A stretch of 64,000 bases of DNA from Mixta calida (GTDB lineage: Bacteria; Pseudomonadota; Gammaproteobacteria; Enterobacterales; Enterobacteriaceae). This document shows, one piece after another, positions 8,404-16,958 of this stretch (positions within the stretch are counted from its first letter, which is position 1; each line of letters opens with the position of its first letter). Under the pieces are notes generated by a model. It did no database searches, was not told the DNA's origin, and saw nothing but the letters and a program-made list of their open reading frames with translations. The stretch lies in assembly GCF_002953215.1 (NCBI RefSeq), contig NZ_CP026378.1, positions 3,206,540 through 3,270,539 of the forward strand, in the 5' to 3' direction. The translations under genes were made by a program, and so were the position numbers.

Positions 8404-11400
8404 TGCTGCGCCTCCTGACGGGTACCCTGGCACTCGTCGTTGCCTTCACCGTCCAACCAATTGACATTGTTCATTTTTCTCACCACCACAAATTCATCAC
8501 GGTTTGAACCTACCGTTCCGTAGTAGTTGAAGCCGTAAGAGAGCTGCGCGTAGCCGCCGATCATATGCGTCGGTTTCGGGTAAACGCGCGTTACTGAGTT
8601 ATGGATACCGCCGCGCTGACCGGTGATTTCCGCGCCAGGAATATTCACGATACGTTCCTGCGCGTGGTACATCATGGTCATCCCGGCCGGTACGCGCTGA
8701 CTCACCACCGCGCGCGCCGTCAGCGAGCCGTTGGCGTTGAACGCTTCGATCCAGTCGTTATCCTGAATGCCCAGCTCGCGCGCATCTTCTTCGCTCATCC
8801 AGACTATCGGTCCGCCGCGTGACAGCGTCAGCATCAGCAGGTTGTCGCTGTAGGTGGAGTGGATGCCCCACTTCTGGTGCGGCGTAATAAAGTTGAGCGC
8901 TTTTTCCGGGTTGCCGTTCGGCTTCTGGTTCAGCAGCGGCTGCGCGGCGCGGGTATCCACCGGCGGACGGTAGACCAGCAGGCTTTCGCCGAAGGCGCGC
9001 ATCCACTCATGATCCTGATAAAGCTGCTGACGGCCGCTGAGGGTACGGAACGGAATCAGCTCATGGATGTTGGTGTAGCAGGCGTTATAGGAGACGTGCT
9101 CATCTTCCAGGCCGGACCAGGTCGGGCTGGAGATGATTTTACGCGGCTGCGCCTGAATATCGCGGAAGCGGATTTTTTCCTCTTCTTTGTTCAGCGCCAG
9201 ATGCGTATGGTCACGCCCGGTGATTTTGCTCAGCGCGCCCCAGGCTTTTACCGCTACGTGGCCATTGGTTTCCGGCGCCAGCGTCAGGATCACCTCTGCG
9301 GCGTCGATAGCGCTGTCGATATTCGGACGACCGGCTGCCGGCCCTTCCGCTTTGACATAGTTGAGTTTCTTCAGCAGGTCGACTTCAGTCTGGGTATTCC
9401 AGCTGATGCCTTTGCCGCCGTTGCCCAGCTTGTCCATCAGCGGACCAAGAGAGGTGAAGCGCTCCCAGGTGGCCGGATAGTCACGCTCAACGGCGATAAT
9501 ATGCGGCGCGGTTTTGCCCGGAATCAGATCGCATTCGCCTTTCTTCCACTCACTTACGCCGAACGGCTGTCCCAGCTCAGCGGCGGAGTCGTGCTGTATC
9601 GGCAGCGTCACCACGTCGGTCTCTTTGCCAAGATGCCCAACGCACACTTCAGAGAAGCGTTTCGCGATGCCTTTATAAATTTCCCAGTCGCTTTTCGCTT
9701 CCCAGGCGGGATCGACGGCGGCGGAGAGCGGATGAATAAACGGATGCATATCCGAGGTATTCATATCGTCTTTTTCGTACCAGGTGGCGGTCGGCAGCAC
9801 GATATCGGAGTAGAGACAGGTGCTGGACATGCGGAAATCGAGCGTCACCACCAGATCGAGTTTGCCGACGCTGGGATTATCCTGCCATTCCACTTCCTGC
9901 GGCTTCACGCTGCCCTGCTCGCCCAGGTCTTTGCCCTGAATGCCGTTTTCGGTGCCCAGCAGGTACTTGAGCAGATACTCATGACCTTTGCCGGAGGAGC
10001 CGAGCAGGTTGGAGCGCCAGACAAACAGGTTGCGCGGGAAGTTCTGCGGGTTGTCGGGCTGCTCGGCGGCAAAGCGCAGCGCGCCGTTTTTCAGGCTCTC
10101 GACGGTATAGTCAACCGGCGTCTGACCCGCTGCGGCCGCTTTCGCCGCAATATGCAGCGGGTTGGTCGCCAGCTGCGGCGCGGACGGCAGCCAGCCCATG
10201 CGTTCGGCGCGCACGTTGAAGTCGATCAGGCTGCCCTGGAAGCGCGACTTGTCCGCCAGCGGCGACAGCAGCGTTTCGGTGGCTACAGTTTCATGACGCC
10301 ACTGGCTGGAGTGGTTGTAGAAGAACGAGGTGCCGTTCATATGGCGTGGCGGACGCTGCCAGTCAAGGCCAAACGCCAGCGGAGTCCAGCCGGTCTGCGG
10401 ACGCAGTTTTTCCTGGCCGACATAGTGCGCCCAGCCGCCGCCGCTCTGCCCTACGCAACCGCAGAAGACCAGCATATTTATCAGCCCGCGGTAGTTCATA
10501 TCCATATGGAACCAGTGGTTCATGCCCGCGCCGACGATGATCATCGAACGACCGTGGGTTTTTTCCGCGTTTTCAGCGAACTCGCGCGCGATGCGGATCA
10601 TCTGATGGCGGGAAACGCCGGTGATTTTTTCCGCCCAGGCTGGCGTATAGGCTTTAATCTCATCGTAGCTGGCGGCGCAGTTAGCGTCGTCGAGGCCGCG
10701 ATCCAGACCGTAGTTAGCCATCGTCAGATCGTAGACGCTGGTGACCAGCGCTTCGCTGCCGTCGGCCAGTTTCAGGCGCTTGACCGGCAGCTTATGCAGC
10801 ATGATTTCATCCAGCGCCACGCTGTTGAAATGTTCGCTTTCGGCGCCGCCGAAGTACGGGAAGCCGACGTCCGCCACCTCATCGTGGCTGCCGAGCAGGC
10901 TCAGCTGTAGCTCAACCTCACGCTGCGACTGACCTTCGCGCGCTTCCAGGTTCCATTTGCCCTCTTCGCCCCAGCGGTAGCCGATAGAGCCTAACGGCGC
11001 GACCAGTTCACCGCTCAGGCCGTCGATGGCGATGGTTTTCCATTCCGGGTTGTTTTCCTGGCCGAGGTTGTCCACCAGATCGCTGGCGCGCAGCATGCGG
11101 CCCGCCGCGTAGTAGCCACCGTCGCGCGGCTCCAGCATTACCAGCATCGGCATGTCGGTGTAGCGGCGCACGTAGTCGCGGAAATAGCTGACTTCGCGAT
11201 CGAGATGGAACTCTCTCAGCATCACGTGGCCCATCGCCAGCGCCATCGCGCTGTCGGTGCCCTGCTTCGGATTCAGCCAGAGATCGCACAGCTTGGCGAC
11301 TTCCGCATAGTCCGGCGTGACCGCCACGGTTTTGGTGCCTTTGTAACGCACTTCGGTAAAGAAGTGGGCGTCCGGCGTACGCGTCTGCGGCACGTTGGAG

Positions 11401-12161
11401 CCCCAGGCGATAATATAGGAGGAGTTATACCAGTCGGCCGATTCCGGCACGTCGGTCTGCTCGCCCCAGGTCATCGGCGAGGCGGGCGGCAGGTCGCAGT
11501 ACCAGTCGTAGAAGCTAAGGCAGGTGCCGCCGATCAGCGACAGGTAGCGCGCGCCCGACGCATAGGAAACCATTGACATCGCCGGAATCGGCGAGAAGCC
11601 GACGATACGGTCCGGGCCGAAGGTTTTCGCAGTCCAGACGTTGGCCGCCGCGATAATTTCATTCACTTCCTGCCAGCTGGAGCGCACAAAACCGCCGCGC
11701 CCGCGCGCCACTTTGTAGCTTTTCGCTTTTTCCGCATCGTTAACGATCGAGCCCCATGCGTCGACCGGATCGCTGTGCTGCGCTTTCGCTTCACGCCATA
11801 ATTTCACCAGGCGCTTGCGCATCAGTGGATATTTCAGGCGATTGGCACTATATAAATACCAGGAGTAGCTGGCGCCGCGCGGGCAGCCGCGAGGCTCGTG
11901 ATTCGGCAGATCCGGGCGGGTGCGCGGATAATCGGTTTGCTGCGTTTCCCAGGTGACGAGACCGTTTTTGACGTAGATTTTCCAGCTACAGGAACCGGTG
12001 CAGTTGACGCCGTGCGTGGAGCGCACGATTTTGTCATGCTGCCAACGGCTACGGTAACCATCTTCCCAGTCCCGGTTAGTGTTGAGTGTCTGGCCATGTT
12101 GACCAGAAAAAGGTTCAGCTAGCTGTTTGAAGTAGCGAAACCGATCCAGAAATTTGCTCAT
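8400..12161 (-). CDS. narG: Respiratory nitrate reductase alpha chain (Mo-bisMGD)
   Basis: Catalytic subunit of nitrate reductase A, 1253 residues (E. coli 1247), which reduces nitrate to nitrite in the cytoplasm. The FS0 cluster ligands His50, Cys54, Cys58 and Cys93 are present (HGVNCTGSCSW and EPRGCPRG). The molybdenum-ligand aspartate corresponds to Asp223 in WYCDLPPASP. No Tat signal with cleavage site is seen, as expected for a NarG-type enzyme. It is the first gene of narGHJI and is preceded by an FNR box and a NarL-type site. A GAATTCTCC-like GGAGAA ribosome-binding site precedes the ATG. All hallmark residues are intact, so the enzyme should be functional. Confidence 0.97.
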   Translation of the reverse strand: MSKFLDRFRYFKQLAEPFSGQHGQTLNTNRDWEDGYRSRWQHDKIVRSTHGVNCTGSCSWKIYVKNGLVTWETQQTDYPRTRPDLPNHEPRGCPRGASYSWYLYSANRLKYPLMRKRLVKLWREAKAQHSDPVDAWGSIVNDAEKAKSYKVARGRGGFVRSSWQEVNEIIAAANVWTAKTFGPDRIVGFSPIPAMSMVSYASGARYLSLIGGTCLSFYDWYCDLPPASPMTWGEQTDVPESADWYNSSYIIAWGSNVPQTRTPDAHFFTEVRYKGTKTVAVTPDYAEVAKLCDLWLNPKQGTDSAMALAMGHVMLREFHLDREVSYFRDYVRRYTDMPMLVMLEPRDGGYYAAGRMLRASDLVDNLGQENNPEWKTIAIDGLSGELVAPLGSIGYRWGEEGKWNLEAREGQSQREVELQLSLLGSHDEVADVGFPYFGGAESEHFNSVALDEIMLHKLPVKRLKLADGSEALVTSVYDLTMANYGLDRGLDDANCAASYDEIKAYTPAWAEKITGVSRHQMIRIAREFAENAEKTHGRSMIIVGAGMNHWFHMDMNYRGLINMLVFCGCVGQSGGGWAHYVGQEKLRPQTGWTPLAFGLDWQRPPRHMNGTSFFYNHSSQWRHETVATETLLSPLADKSRFQGSLIDFNVRAERMGWLPSAPQLATNPLHIAAKAAAAGQTPVDYTVESLKNGALRFAAEQPDNPQNFPRNLFVWRSNLLGSSGKGHEYLLKYLLGTENGIQGKDLGEQGSVKPQEVEWQDNPSVGKLDLVVTLDFRMSSTCLYSDIVLPTATWYEKDDMNTSDMHPFIHPLSAAVDPAWEAKSDWEIYKGIAKRFSEVCVGHLGKETDVVTLPIQHDSAAELGQPFGVSEWKKGECDLIPGKTAPHIIAVERDYPATWERFTSLGPLMDKLGNGGKGISWNTQTEVDLLKKLNYVKAEGPAAGRPNIDSAIDAAEVILTLAPETNGHVAVKAWGALSKITGRDHTHLALNKEEEKIRFRDIQAQPRKIISSPTWSGLEDEHVSYNACYTNIHELIPFRTLSGRQQLYQDHEWMRAFGESLLVYRPPVDTRAAQPLLNQKPNGNPEKALNFITPHQKWGIHSTYSDNLLMLTLSRGGPIVWMSEEDARELGIQDNDWIEAFNANGSLTARAVVSQRVPAGMTMMYHAQERIVNIPGAEITGQRGGIHNSVTRVYPKPTHMIGGYAQLSYGFNYYGTVGSNRDEFVVVRKMNNVNWLDGEGNDECQGTRQEAQQ

Positions 12162-12258
12162 CTGGAATTCTCCTGAAGGCTCGGTGTTGTTATAAATGGC
12201 TAAACGACATTGCTTTTGGTGATAGGCGTCAGCCTACTGAGCTGACGGCGTTGGGCGC

Positions 12259-12272
12259 TTGATTGCGATCAA
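12259..12272 (-). promoter_or_regulatory. FNR box upstream of narG
   Basis: TTGATTGCGATCAA is a perfect match to the FNR consensus TTGAT-N4-ATCAA. It lies about 98 bases before the narG start codon, fitting activation of narGHJI without oxygen. The core promoter itself was not resolved. Confidence 0.85.
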
Positions 12273-12309
12273 GTCAGCTCCTTTGCCGTCCCGACCGCGC
12301 CACGCCGAC

Positions 12310-12325
12310 TACCACTAAAGTGGCA
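12310..12325. promoter_or_regulatory. Candidate NarL/NarP 7-2-7 site upstream of narG
   Basis: TACCACT-AA-AGTGGCA has the 7-2-7 layout of two inverted heptamers that NarL and NarP bind. TACCACT fits the TACYYMT consensus at 6 of 7 positions; the other half is weaker. It lies 37 bases beyond the FNR box, upstream relative to narG. E. coli narG is also activated by NarL from distant sites. Confidence 0.5.
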
Positions 12326-12451
12326 CCTTGTATCCTGCTATAACTCCATGAATTTATTGCTTAAATAGCCTTACTATCGCTATGGATAATAAGTCTGGCT
12401 TTTTGCTGGCTATTTGGGAGTAGAGTGCGGACGGCGAGGCGACAAATAAAA

Positions 12452-12478
12452 ACCGGCTCTGCCAGAAACAGAGCCGGT
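12452..12478 (-). terminator. Terminator of narK
   Basis: Stem ACCGGCTCTG/CAGAGCCGGT with a 7-base loop, followed on the minus strand by TTTTTATTTG. It begins 8 bases after the narK stop codon. The rest of the 325-base narK-narG gap carries the narG regulatory sites. Confidence 0.88.
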
Positions 12479-12486
12479 AGTAGCGA

Positions 12487-13884
12487 TTAACGCGCCGCTT
12501 TACGGCCGTAAACCAGCCAGGTGATCAGGATGCAAATCACGTAGAACACCAGGAAGATTTTCATGGCGCCGGCTGGCGAACCGGTCATCGCCAGAGAGAT
12601 GCCGAAGGTTTGCGGAATGAAGAAGCCTCCCGCTGCGCCAATCGCAGAGATAAAGCCGAGCGCCGCTGCGGTATCGGTCACCGCTTCCTGCTGCGCCTCT
12701 TTATCGCTGCCGCCGCGCGCTTTGACTTTATCCCAGGTGATTTTGCGGAAAATCACCGCGATCATCTGGTAGGTCGAGCCGCTGCCGAGGCCTGCGGTTA
12801 AGAACAGCACCATAAAGATGCCGAAGAACATCGGGAAGGAACCCGCGTCACCCTCGCCAGGCAGCGCCAGGAACAGCAGCGCGGTGAACAGCGCCATAAC
12901 GATGAAGTTAATCAGCGTAACCCGTACGCCGCCGAAGCGGTCGGAGATCACGCCGCCAGCGGAACGCGCCAGCGCGCCCAGCAGCGGACCGAAGAAGGCG
13001 TACTTCATGATCACAATATCCGGGAACTGCGTTTTCGACAGCATGGCGAAACCGGCGGAAAAACCGATAAACGAGCCGAACGTGGCGAGATAGAGCAGGC
13101 TCAGGCCCCAGAGATGCGCGCGCTTCAGTACCGGCAGCTGTTGACGCAGCGAGGCTTTCGAGGCGGCGAGATCGTTCATGCCGAACCAGGCGGCGATAGT
13201 GGCGATCAGCAGCAGCGGCACCCAAATCCAGGCGGCGTTTTCCAGCCACATCTGGCTGCCGTCGGCGGTGACCTGGCCATGGCCGCCAAAGAAGTCAAAA
13301 ATCGCAAAAGAGATGGCAACCGGCGCCAGCAGCTGCATCACGCTCACGCCCAGGTTGCCCAGGCCGCCGTTGATACCCAGCGCGCCGCCCTGCTGCGCCT
13401 TTGGAAAGAAAAAGCTGATATTGCCCATGCTGGAGGCGAAGTTCGCGCCCGCGAAACCGCACAGCAGCGAGATTACGATGAAAATAGCGAAAGGCGTTTC
13501 CGGGTTCTGCACGGCGAAACCAAGCCAAACGCAGGGCAACAGCAGAAAGCCGGTGCTGAAAGCGGTCCAGCGGCGGCCGCCGACCAGGGGAATAACAAAG
13601 GAATAAGGGACGCGCAGAAGCGCGCCGGAAACGGAAGGCAGCGCCGTTAACAGAAAGAGCTGATCGGTAGTAAAGTTAAAGCCGACCTTATTTAAATTAA
13701 CGGCAACGGTGCTGAACAGCATCCAGACGCAGAATGCCAACAGCAGGCAAAAAACGGAAATCCACAGGTTACGACTGGCGATGCGTTTACCGCACTGCTG
13801 CCAGAACTGGGCATCTTCCGGCCGCCAGTCCTGAATGACGGCGCCCGATGCTTTTTTTTCTGATGGCGTGGCTAAATTTGACAT
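12487..13884 (-). CDS. narK: Nitrate/nitrite antiporter NarK
   Basis: Twelve-helix major-facilitator transporter of the NNP family, 465 residues (E. coli 463). It exchanges nitrate for nitrite across the inner membrane, feeding NarG. The nitrate signatures GFAGANFASSMGNISFFFP and GLGSGSTYQMI are visible, as is the substrate-pore arginine region LRVPYSFV. The start MSNLATPSEKK (ATG at 13884) was chosen by family length; GGGG lies about 8 bases upstream, while the frame continues another 11 codons. It is divergent from narL across a shared regulatory region and upstream of narGHJI, as in E. coli. Confidence 0.95.
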   Translation of the reverse strand: MSNLATPSEKKASGAVIQDWRPEDAQFWQQCGKRIASRNLWISVFCLLLAFCVWMLFSTVAVNLNKVGFNFTTDQLFLLTALPSVSGALLRVPYSFVIPLVGGRRWTAFSTGFLLLPCVWLGFAVQNPETPFAIFIVISLLCGFAGANFASSMGNISFFFPKAQQGGALGINGGLGNLGVSVMQLLAPVAISFAIFDFFGGHGQVTADGSQMWLENAAWIWVPLLLIATIAAWFGMNDLAASKASLRQQLPVLKRAHLWGLSLLYLATFGSFIGFSAGFAMLSKTQFPDIVIMKYAFFGPLLGALARSAGGVISDRFGGVRVTLINFIVMALFTALLFLALPGEGDAGSFPMFFGIFMVLFLTAGLGSGSTYQMIAVIFRKITWDKVKARGGSDKEAQQEAVTDTAAALGFISAIGAAGGFFIPQTFGISLAMTGSPAGAMKIFLVFYVICILITWLVYGRKAAR

Positions 13885-13945
13885 AACAACCCCGGTAAAG
13901 GAATGAAAACTGCGCACATCCTGCCGGGTCGATTAGCGCGCGGAG

Positions 13946-13959
13946 TTGACATAAATCAA
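13946..13959 (-). promoter_or_regulatory. FNR box upstream of narK
   Basis: TTGACATAAATCAA matches 9 of 10 fixed positions of TTGAT-N4-ATCAA. It lies 62 bases before the narK start codon, so it probably centres near -41.5 of an anaerobic narK promoter; the transcription start itself is not determined. Confidence 0.8.
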
Positions 13960-13999
13960 CGGGGAAACAGTTAGTTTTAGCCTGCCAGTGCGTCCAGTC

Positions 14000-14012
14000 T
14001 ACTAAATGAGTA
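14000..14012. promoter_or_regulatory. NarL-type heptamer pair upstream of narK
   Basis: TACTAAATGAGTA is an inverted repeat. Read on the minus strand (the narK direction) its right half is TACTCAT, a full match to the NarL heptamer TACYYMT; the left half, TACTAAA, is weaker. The spacing is 13 bases overall, not the 16 of a 7-2-7 site, so it may be a single heptamer. Confidence 0.45.
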
Positions 14013-14109
14013 GAAGCTGTGGCATTATTATTATGCTAAAAAACAAGCCGTTAAAAAAATAAAACGCACTGTTTTAAAGATTTTAAGCCGTTTTTTGTTT
14101 CATTGGTGA

Positions 14110-14125
14110 TACTCCCTTAGAGGTA
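14110..14125. promoter_or_regulatory. NarL/NarP 7-2-7 site between narK and narL
   Basis: TACTCCC-TT-AGAGGTA has the exact 7-2-7 geometry. AGAGGTA is a perfect inverted heptamer and TACTCCC fits 6 of 7 positions. It lies 226 bases before narK and 128 before narL, so it could activate narK from a distance, autoregulate narL, or both. The remaining 13885-14252 region is AT-rich in its middle and shows no other recognised element. Confidence 0.65.
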
Positions 14126-14252
14126 TAAAGGAAAAATTAAGAATAATGAAAAATAGCGGTCGACAGGCAGCCTCTCGCCTGAGAACCAACCTCTCGTCAC
14201 GCTTTATCAGACCTCGCCGCTGCCGTCCACACCATGATTAACCGGAGCCATT

Positions 14253-14906
14253 ATGACCACCCATGACGCCGCCACCATCCTTCTGATTGATGATCATCCT
14301 ATGCTGCGTAATGGCGTTAAGCAGCTTATTAGCCTCGATCCGCAGTTACAGGTGATCGCCGAAGCAGGCAATGGCGAACAGGGTATCACGCTGGCCGAAC
14401 AGCACGATCCTGACCTGATTTTGCTCGATTTAAATATGCCGGGCATTAACGGTCTGGAAACCCTCGACCGTCTGCGACGCATTGACCTGTCGGGCCGCAT
14501 CGTCGTGTTTACCGTTTCTAATGATGAAGAAGATGTGGTCAACGCGCTGAAGCGCGGCGCAGACGGCTATCTGTTGAAGGATATGGAGCCGGAGGCGCTG
14601 CTGACAGCACTGCATCAGGCGGCCGCCGGTCAGATGGTGTTAAGCGACGCTTTAGCGACGGTATTGATCAGCAGCTTGCGCGAAACACCGCCCGCGGCTC
14701 AGCGCGATATTCAACAGCTGACGCGCCGGGAACACGATATTCTGCGGCAAATCGCCCGCGGGCTGCCGAATAAAACCATTGCCCGTAAGCTCAATATCAC
14801 CGAAAGCACAGTAAAGGTGCATGTAAAGCATCTGCTGAAAAAGTTACAGCTGAAGTCGCGCGTCGAAGCGGCGGTCTGGTATTTGCAGAATAAAACGGGC
14901 GGGTAA
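14253..14906 (+). CDS. narL: Nitrate response regulator NarL
   Basis: Two-domain response regulator, 217 residues: receiver domain (about 1-130) with acidic pocket Asp13/Asp14 and phosphoacceptor Asp59 (LLDLNMPG), then a LuxR-type helix-turn-helix (about 150-210, [19 protein letters not shown]). It is close to E. coli NarL throughout ([33 protein letters not shown]), and clearly closer to NarL than the second regulator at 18713. GGAG lies 8 bases before the ATG. In E. coli narL follows narX; here no narX is present, so it must be phosphorylated by NarQ or by an unlinked sensor. Regulates narK and narG by inference. Confidence 0.93.
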   Translation: MTTHDAATILLIDDHPMLRNGVKQLISLDPQLQVIAEAGNGEQGITLAEQHDPDLILLDLNMPGINGLETLDRLRRIDLSGRIVVFTVSNDEEDVVNALKRGADGYLLKDMEPEALLTALHQAAAGQMVLSDALATVLISSLRETPPAAQRDIQQLTRREHDILRQIARGLPNKTIARKLNITESTVKVHVKHLLKKLQLKSRVEAAVWYLQNKTGG

Positions 14907-14908
14907 GC

Positions 14909-14931
14909 GGCGGACGACTGTTTCGTCCGCC
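14909..14931. terminator. Hairpin between convergent narL and ansP
   Basis: Perfect 9-bp stem GGCGGACGA/TCGTCCGCC with a 5-base loop, 3 bases after the narL stop. Neither side has a proper T-run, so it may be a weak or Rho-assisted bidirectional terminator. Confidence 0.45.
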
Positions 14932-14942
14932 AGAAGAAAAGC

Positions 14943-16448
14943 TTACTTAGAGGGATGCTCATTCAGCGAGGCAGCTTGCTGCTCCGATGCGGCCGGTTCA
15001 TGGTGATCATGCTCCGTCATAGCGATGGCATGAACGCGCTTGCGCACGCCAAACCAGCCCAGAATCAGCACCACGGCGATCAATGGAATTGAGGCCACGG
15101 TAAAGGTGCCGTTCGGGTAGTCGAACGCCATCAGCACCAGCACGCTAAGCAGGAACAGCAACGTCAACCATGAGGTGACCGGCGCGCCCGGCAGCTTGAA
15201 GCTGACGTCATCCGCCTTGCCCTCTTTAATCGCCTTACGCAGACGCATCTGACAAACGATAATGAAGGCCCAGGTCGACAGAATGCCCAGCGACGCAATG
15301 TTCAGTACGATCTCAAACACCTGCGACGGCACATAATAGTTCAGCACCACGCCCACTACATAGACGGCGATCGTCACCAGAATACCGGCATACGGCACCT
15401 GTTGGCTGCTCATCTTCGCCAGCGATTGCGGCGCGGAGCCGCCCATCGCCATTGAGCGCAGAATACGTCCGGTGGAGTAAAGGCCGGAGTTCAGGCTCGA
15501 TAACGCGGCGCTCAGCACCACGATATTCATAATGCTGCCAATATAAGGCACGCCCAGCTTAGAGAAGAAGGTGACGAACGGGCTTTGTCCCGCCTGATAG
15601 GCGTTCCAGGGCAGCAGCAGCACCAGCAGCACGACGGAGCCGACATAGAACAGACCGATACGCCAGATAACGCTATTAATCGCCTTCGGCAGCACCTTTT
15701 TCGGCTCTTTGCATTCGCCGGCGGCAATGCCCACCAGCTCGATAGAGGCGAAGGCGAAGACCACGCCCTGCACCAGCACCAGCGCCGGCAGCAAGCCGTG
15801 CGGGAACATCCCGCCGTTATCGGAGATCAAATGGAAGCCGGTCGCATTGCCGTCCAGCGGCTTGCCGCTGCCCAGGAAAACGACGCCGACCACGAGGAAA
15901 ATAACGATCGCCAGTACTTTCACCAGCGCGAACCAGAACTCCATTTCGGCGAACCATTTCACCCCAATCAGGTTCATGGTGCCGACAATCGCCAGCGCGC
16001 CCAGCGCGAAGACCCACTGCGGCACATCGCCAAACGCGCCCCAGTAGTGCATATAGAGCGCCACCGCGGTGATATCGACAATGCCGGTCATCGCCCAGTT
16101 GACGAAATACATCCAGCCCGCGACATAAGAGGCTTTTTCACCCAGAAACTCGCGCGCATAAGAGACAAAACTGCCGCTGGAAGGCCGATGCAATACCAGT
16201 TCGCCTAACGCGCGCAGAATAAAGAAGGAGAAGATGCCGCAGACGAGATAAACCAGCGCCAGCGCCGGACCGGCAGCCTGTAAACGCGCGCCCGCGCCGA
16301 GAAACAGACCGGTACCAATAGCGCCGCCGATGGCGATCATTTGTACCTGACGGTTGCCCATCGCTTTGTCGTAGCCAGCATCATGTGAATTCAGCCAGCG
16401 TCTTTTGGCAGCGCGCTGTTCCGCTGCCGTTTTCTTGGTTGCTTTCAT
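14943..16448 (-). CDS. ansP: L-asparagine permease AnsP
   Basis: Amino-acid/proton symporter of the APC superfamily, 501 residues with twelve predicted inner-membrane helices. It matches E. coli AnsP over nearly the whole length, for instance AMGNRQVQMIAIGGAIGTGL, SSGSFVSYAREFLGEKA, MTGIVDITAVALYMHYWGAF and KLGVPYIGSIMNIVV. The C-terminal tail is His- and Glu-rich and differs from E. coli. AGGAAAGG precedes the ATG at 16448. ansP is not part of the nar neighbourhood in E. coli; here it sits between narL and narQ. Asparagine or general amide amino-acid uptake is the expected role. Confidence 0.92.
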   Translation of the reverse strand: MKATKKTAAEQRAAKRRWLNSHDAGYDKAMGNRQVQMIAIGGAIGTGLFLGAGARLQAAGPALALVYLVCGIFSFFILRALGELVLHRPSSGSFVSYAREFLGEKASYVAGWMYFVNWAMTGIVDITAVALYMHYWGAFGDVPQWVFALGALAIVGTMNLIGVKWFAEMEFWFALVKVLAIVIFLVVGVVFLGSGKPLDGNATGFHLISDNGGMFPHGLLPALVLVQGVVFAFASIELVGIAAGECKEPKKVLPKAINSVIWRIGLFYVGSVVLLVLLLPWNAYQAGQSPFVTFFSKLGVPYIGSIMNIVVLSAALSSLNSGLYSTGRILRSMAMGGSAPQSLAKMSSQQVPYAGILVTIAVYVVGVVLNYYVPSQVFEIVLNIASLGILSTWAFIIVCQMRLRKAIKEGKADDVSFKLPGAPVTSWLTLLFLLSVLVLMAFDYPNGTFTVASIPLIAVVLILGWFGVRKRVHAIAMTEHDHHEPAASEQQAASLNEHPSK

Positions 16449-16958
16449 TGCCTTTCCTGTTGTCCTGCCCGATAAAGGAGCTACTGTCCGCTCAAGCCCC
16501 TTTCCCCTTTATAACCAATCGTTTGCGTTACAGGGAGTCCGGGGGCAAATCCGCTGAAAATCTGAGTGTTGTAATGTAGCGACACAGCGGATTTACGGCG
16601 ATGAATCCTAACCGTTCTCTTAAGGGGAAGCAAAACCCCAACAGCGAAATTTTTTACTCTTTTGTAATTTTTGTGGCACAACTTAAAAAGCGAGAACGCC
16701 GCGCTGGCGCTGCGTAAAAGCGGGATCTACCCCAGCACGCGGCCAGGAAAGTAACGCGTTAGTAACGCCCGGTTGAAAAGCCAGCCCCGCGCTTATCCTC
16801 CCGCCGGGTCGCGGCGGCCTTAGTGAAGCATTATCTGCCTTGCCGATGCGATAAAAAGGCGCCGCGCGCATTTTCCTGCTGCTAATTTGACTTGACACCG
16901 CTGCGTGCCCTGTCGTTTCAGGCTATGATTGCTCCTCTTTTTTGAGTTAAGTTTTCCC
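16449..16958. other. 510-base ansP-narQ intergenic region
   Basis: Divergent promoter region of ansP and narQ. Clearest structure: a perfect 10-bp inverted repeat AAATCCGCTG (16547-16556) and CAGCGGATTT (16585-16594), with an inner GTGT/ACAC pair, about 100 bases before ansP. Further right are a short GGGG/CCCC repeat near 16624 and, before narQ, a TTGACA at about 16891, but no well-spaced -10 box. No coding sequence with family similarity was found. Confidence 0.5.

Noticed and set aside
8859-10910. 683-codon open frame antisense to narG
   Set aside because: It mirrors the conserved narG sequence; the length comes from high GC and codon bias, and the translation shows no known domain and is rich in Arg, Gln and His.
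16683-16898. 71-codon minus-strand frame before narQ
   Set aside because: No similarity, no ribosome-binding site, and it lies in the divergent promoter region.
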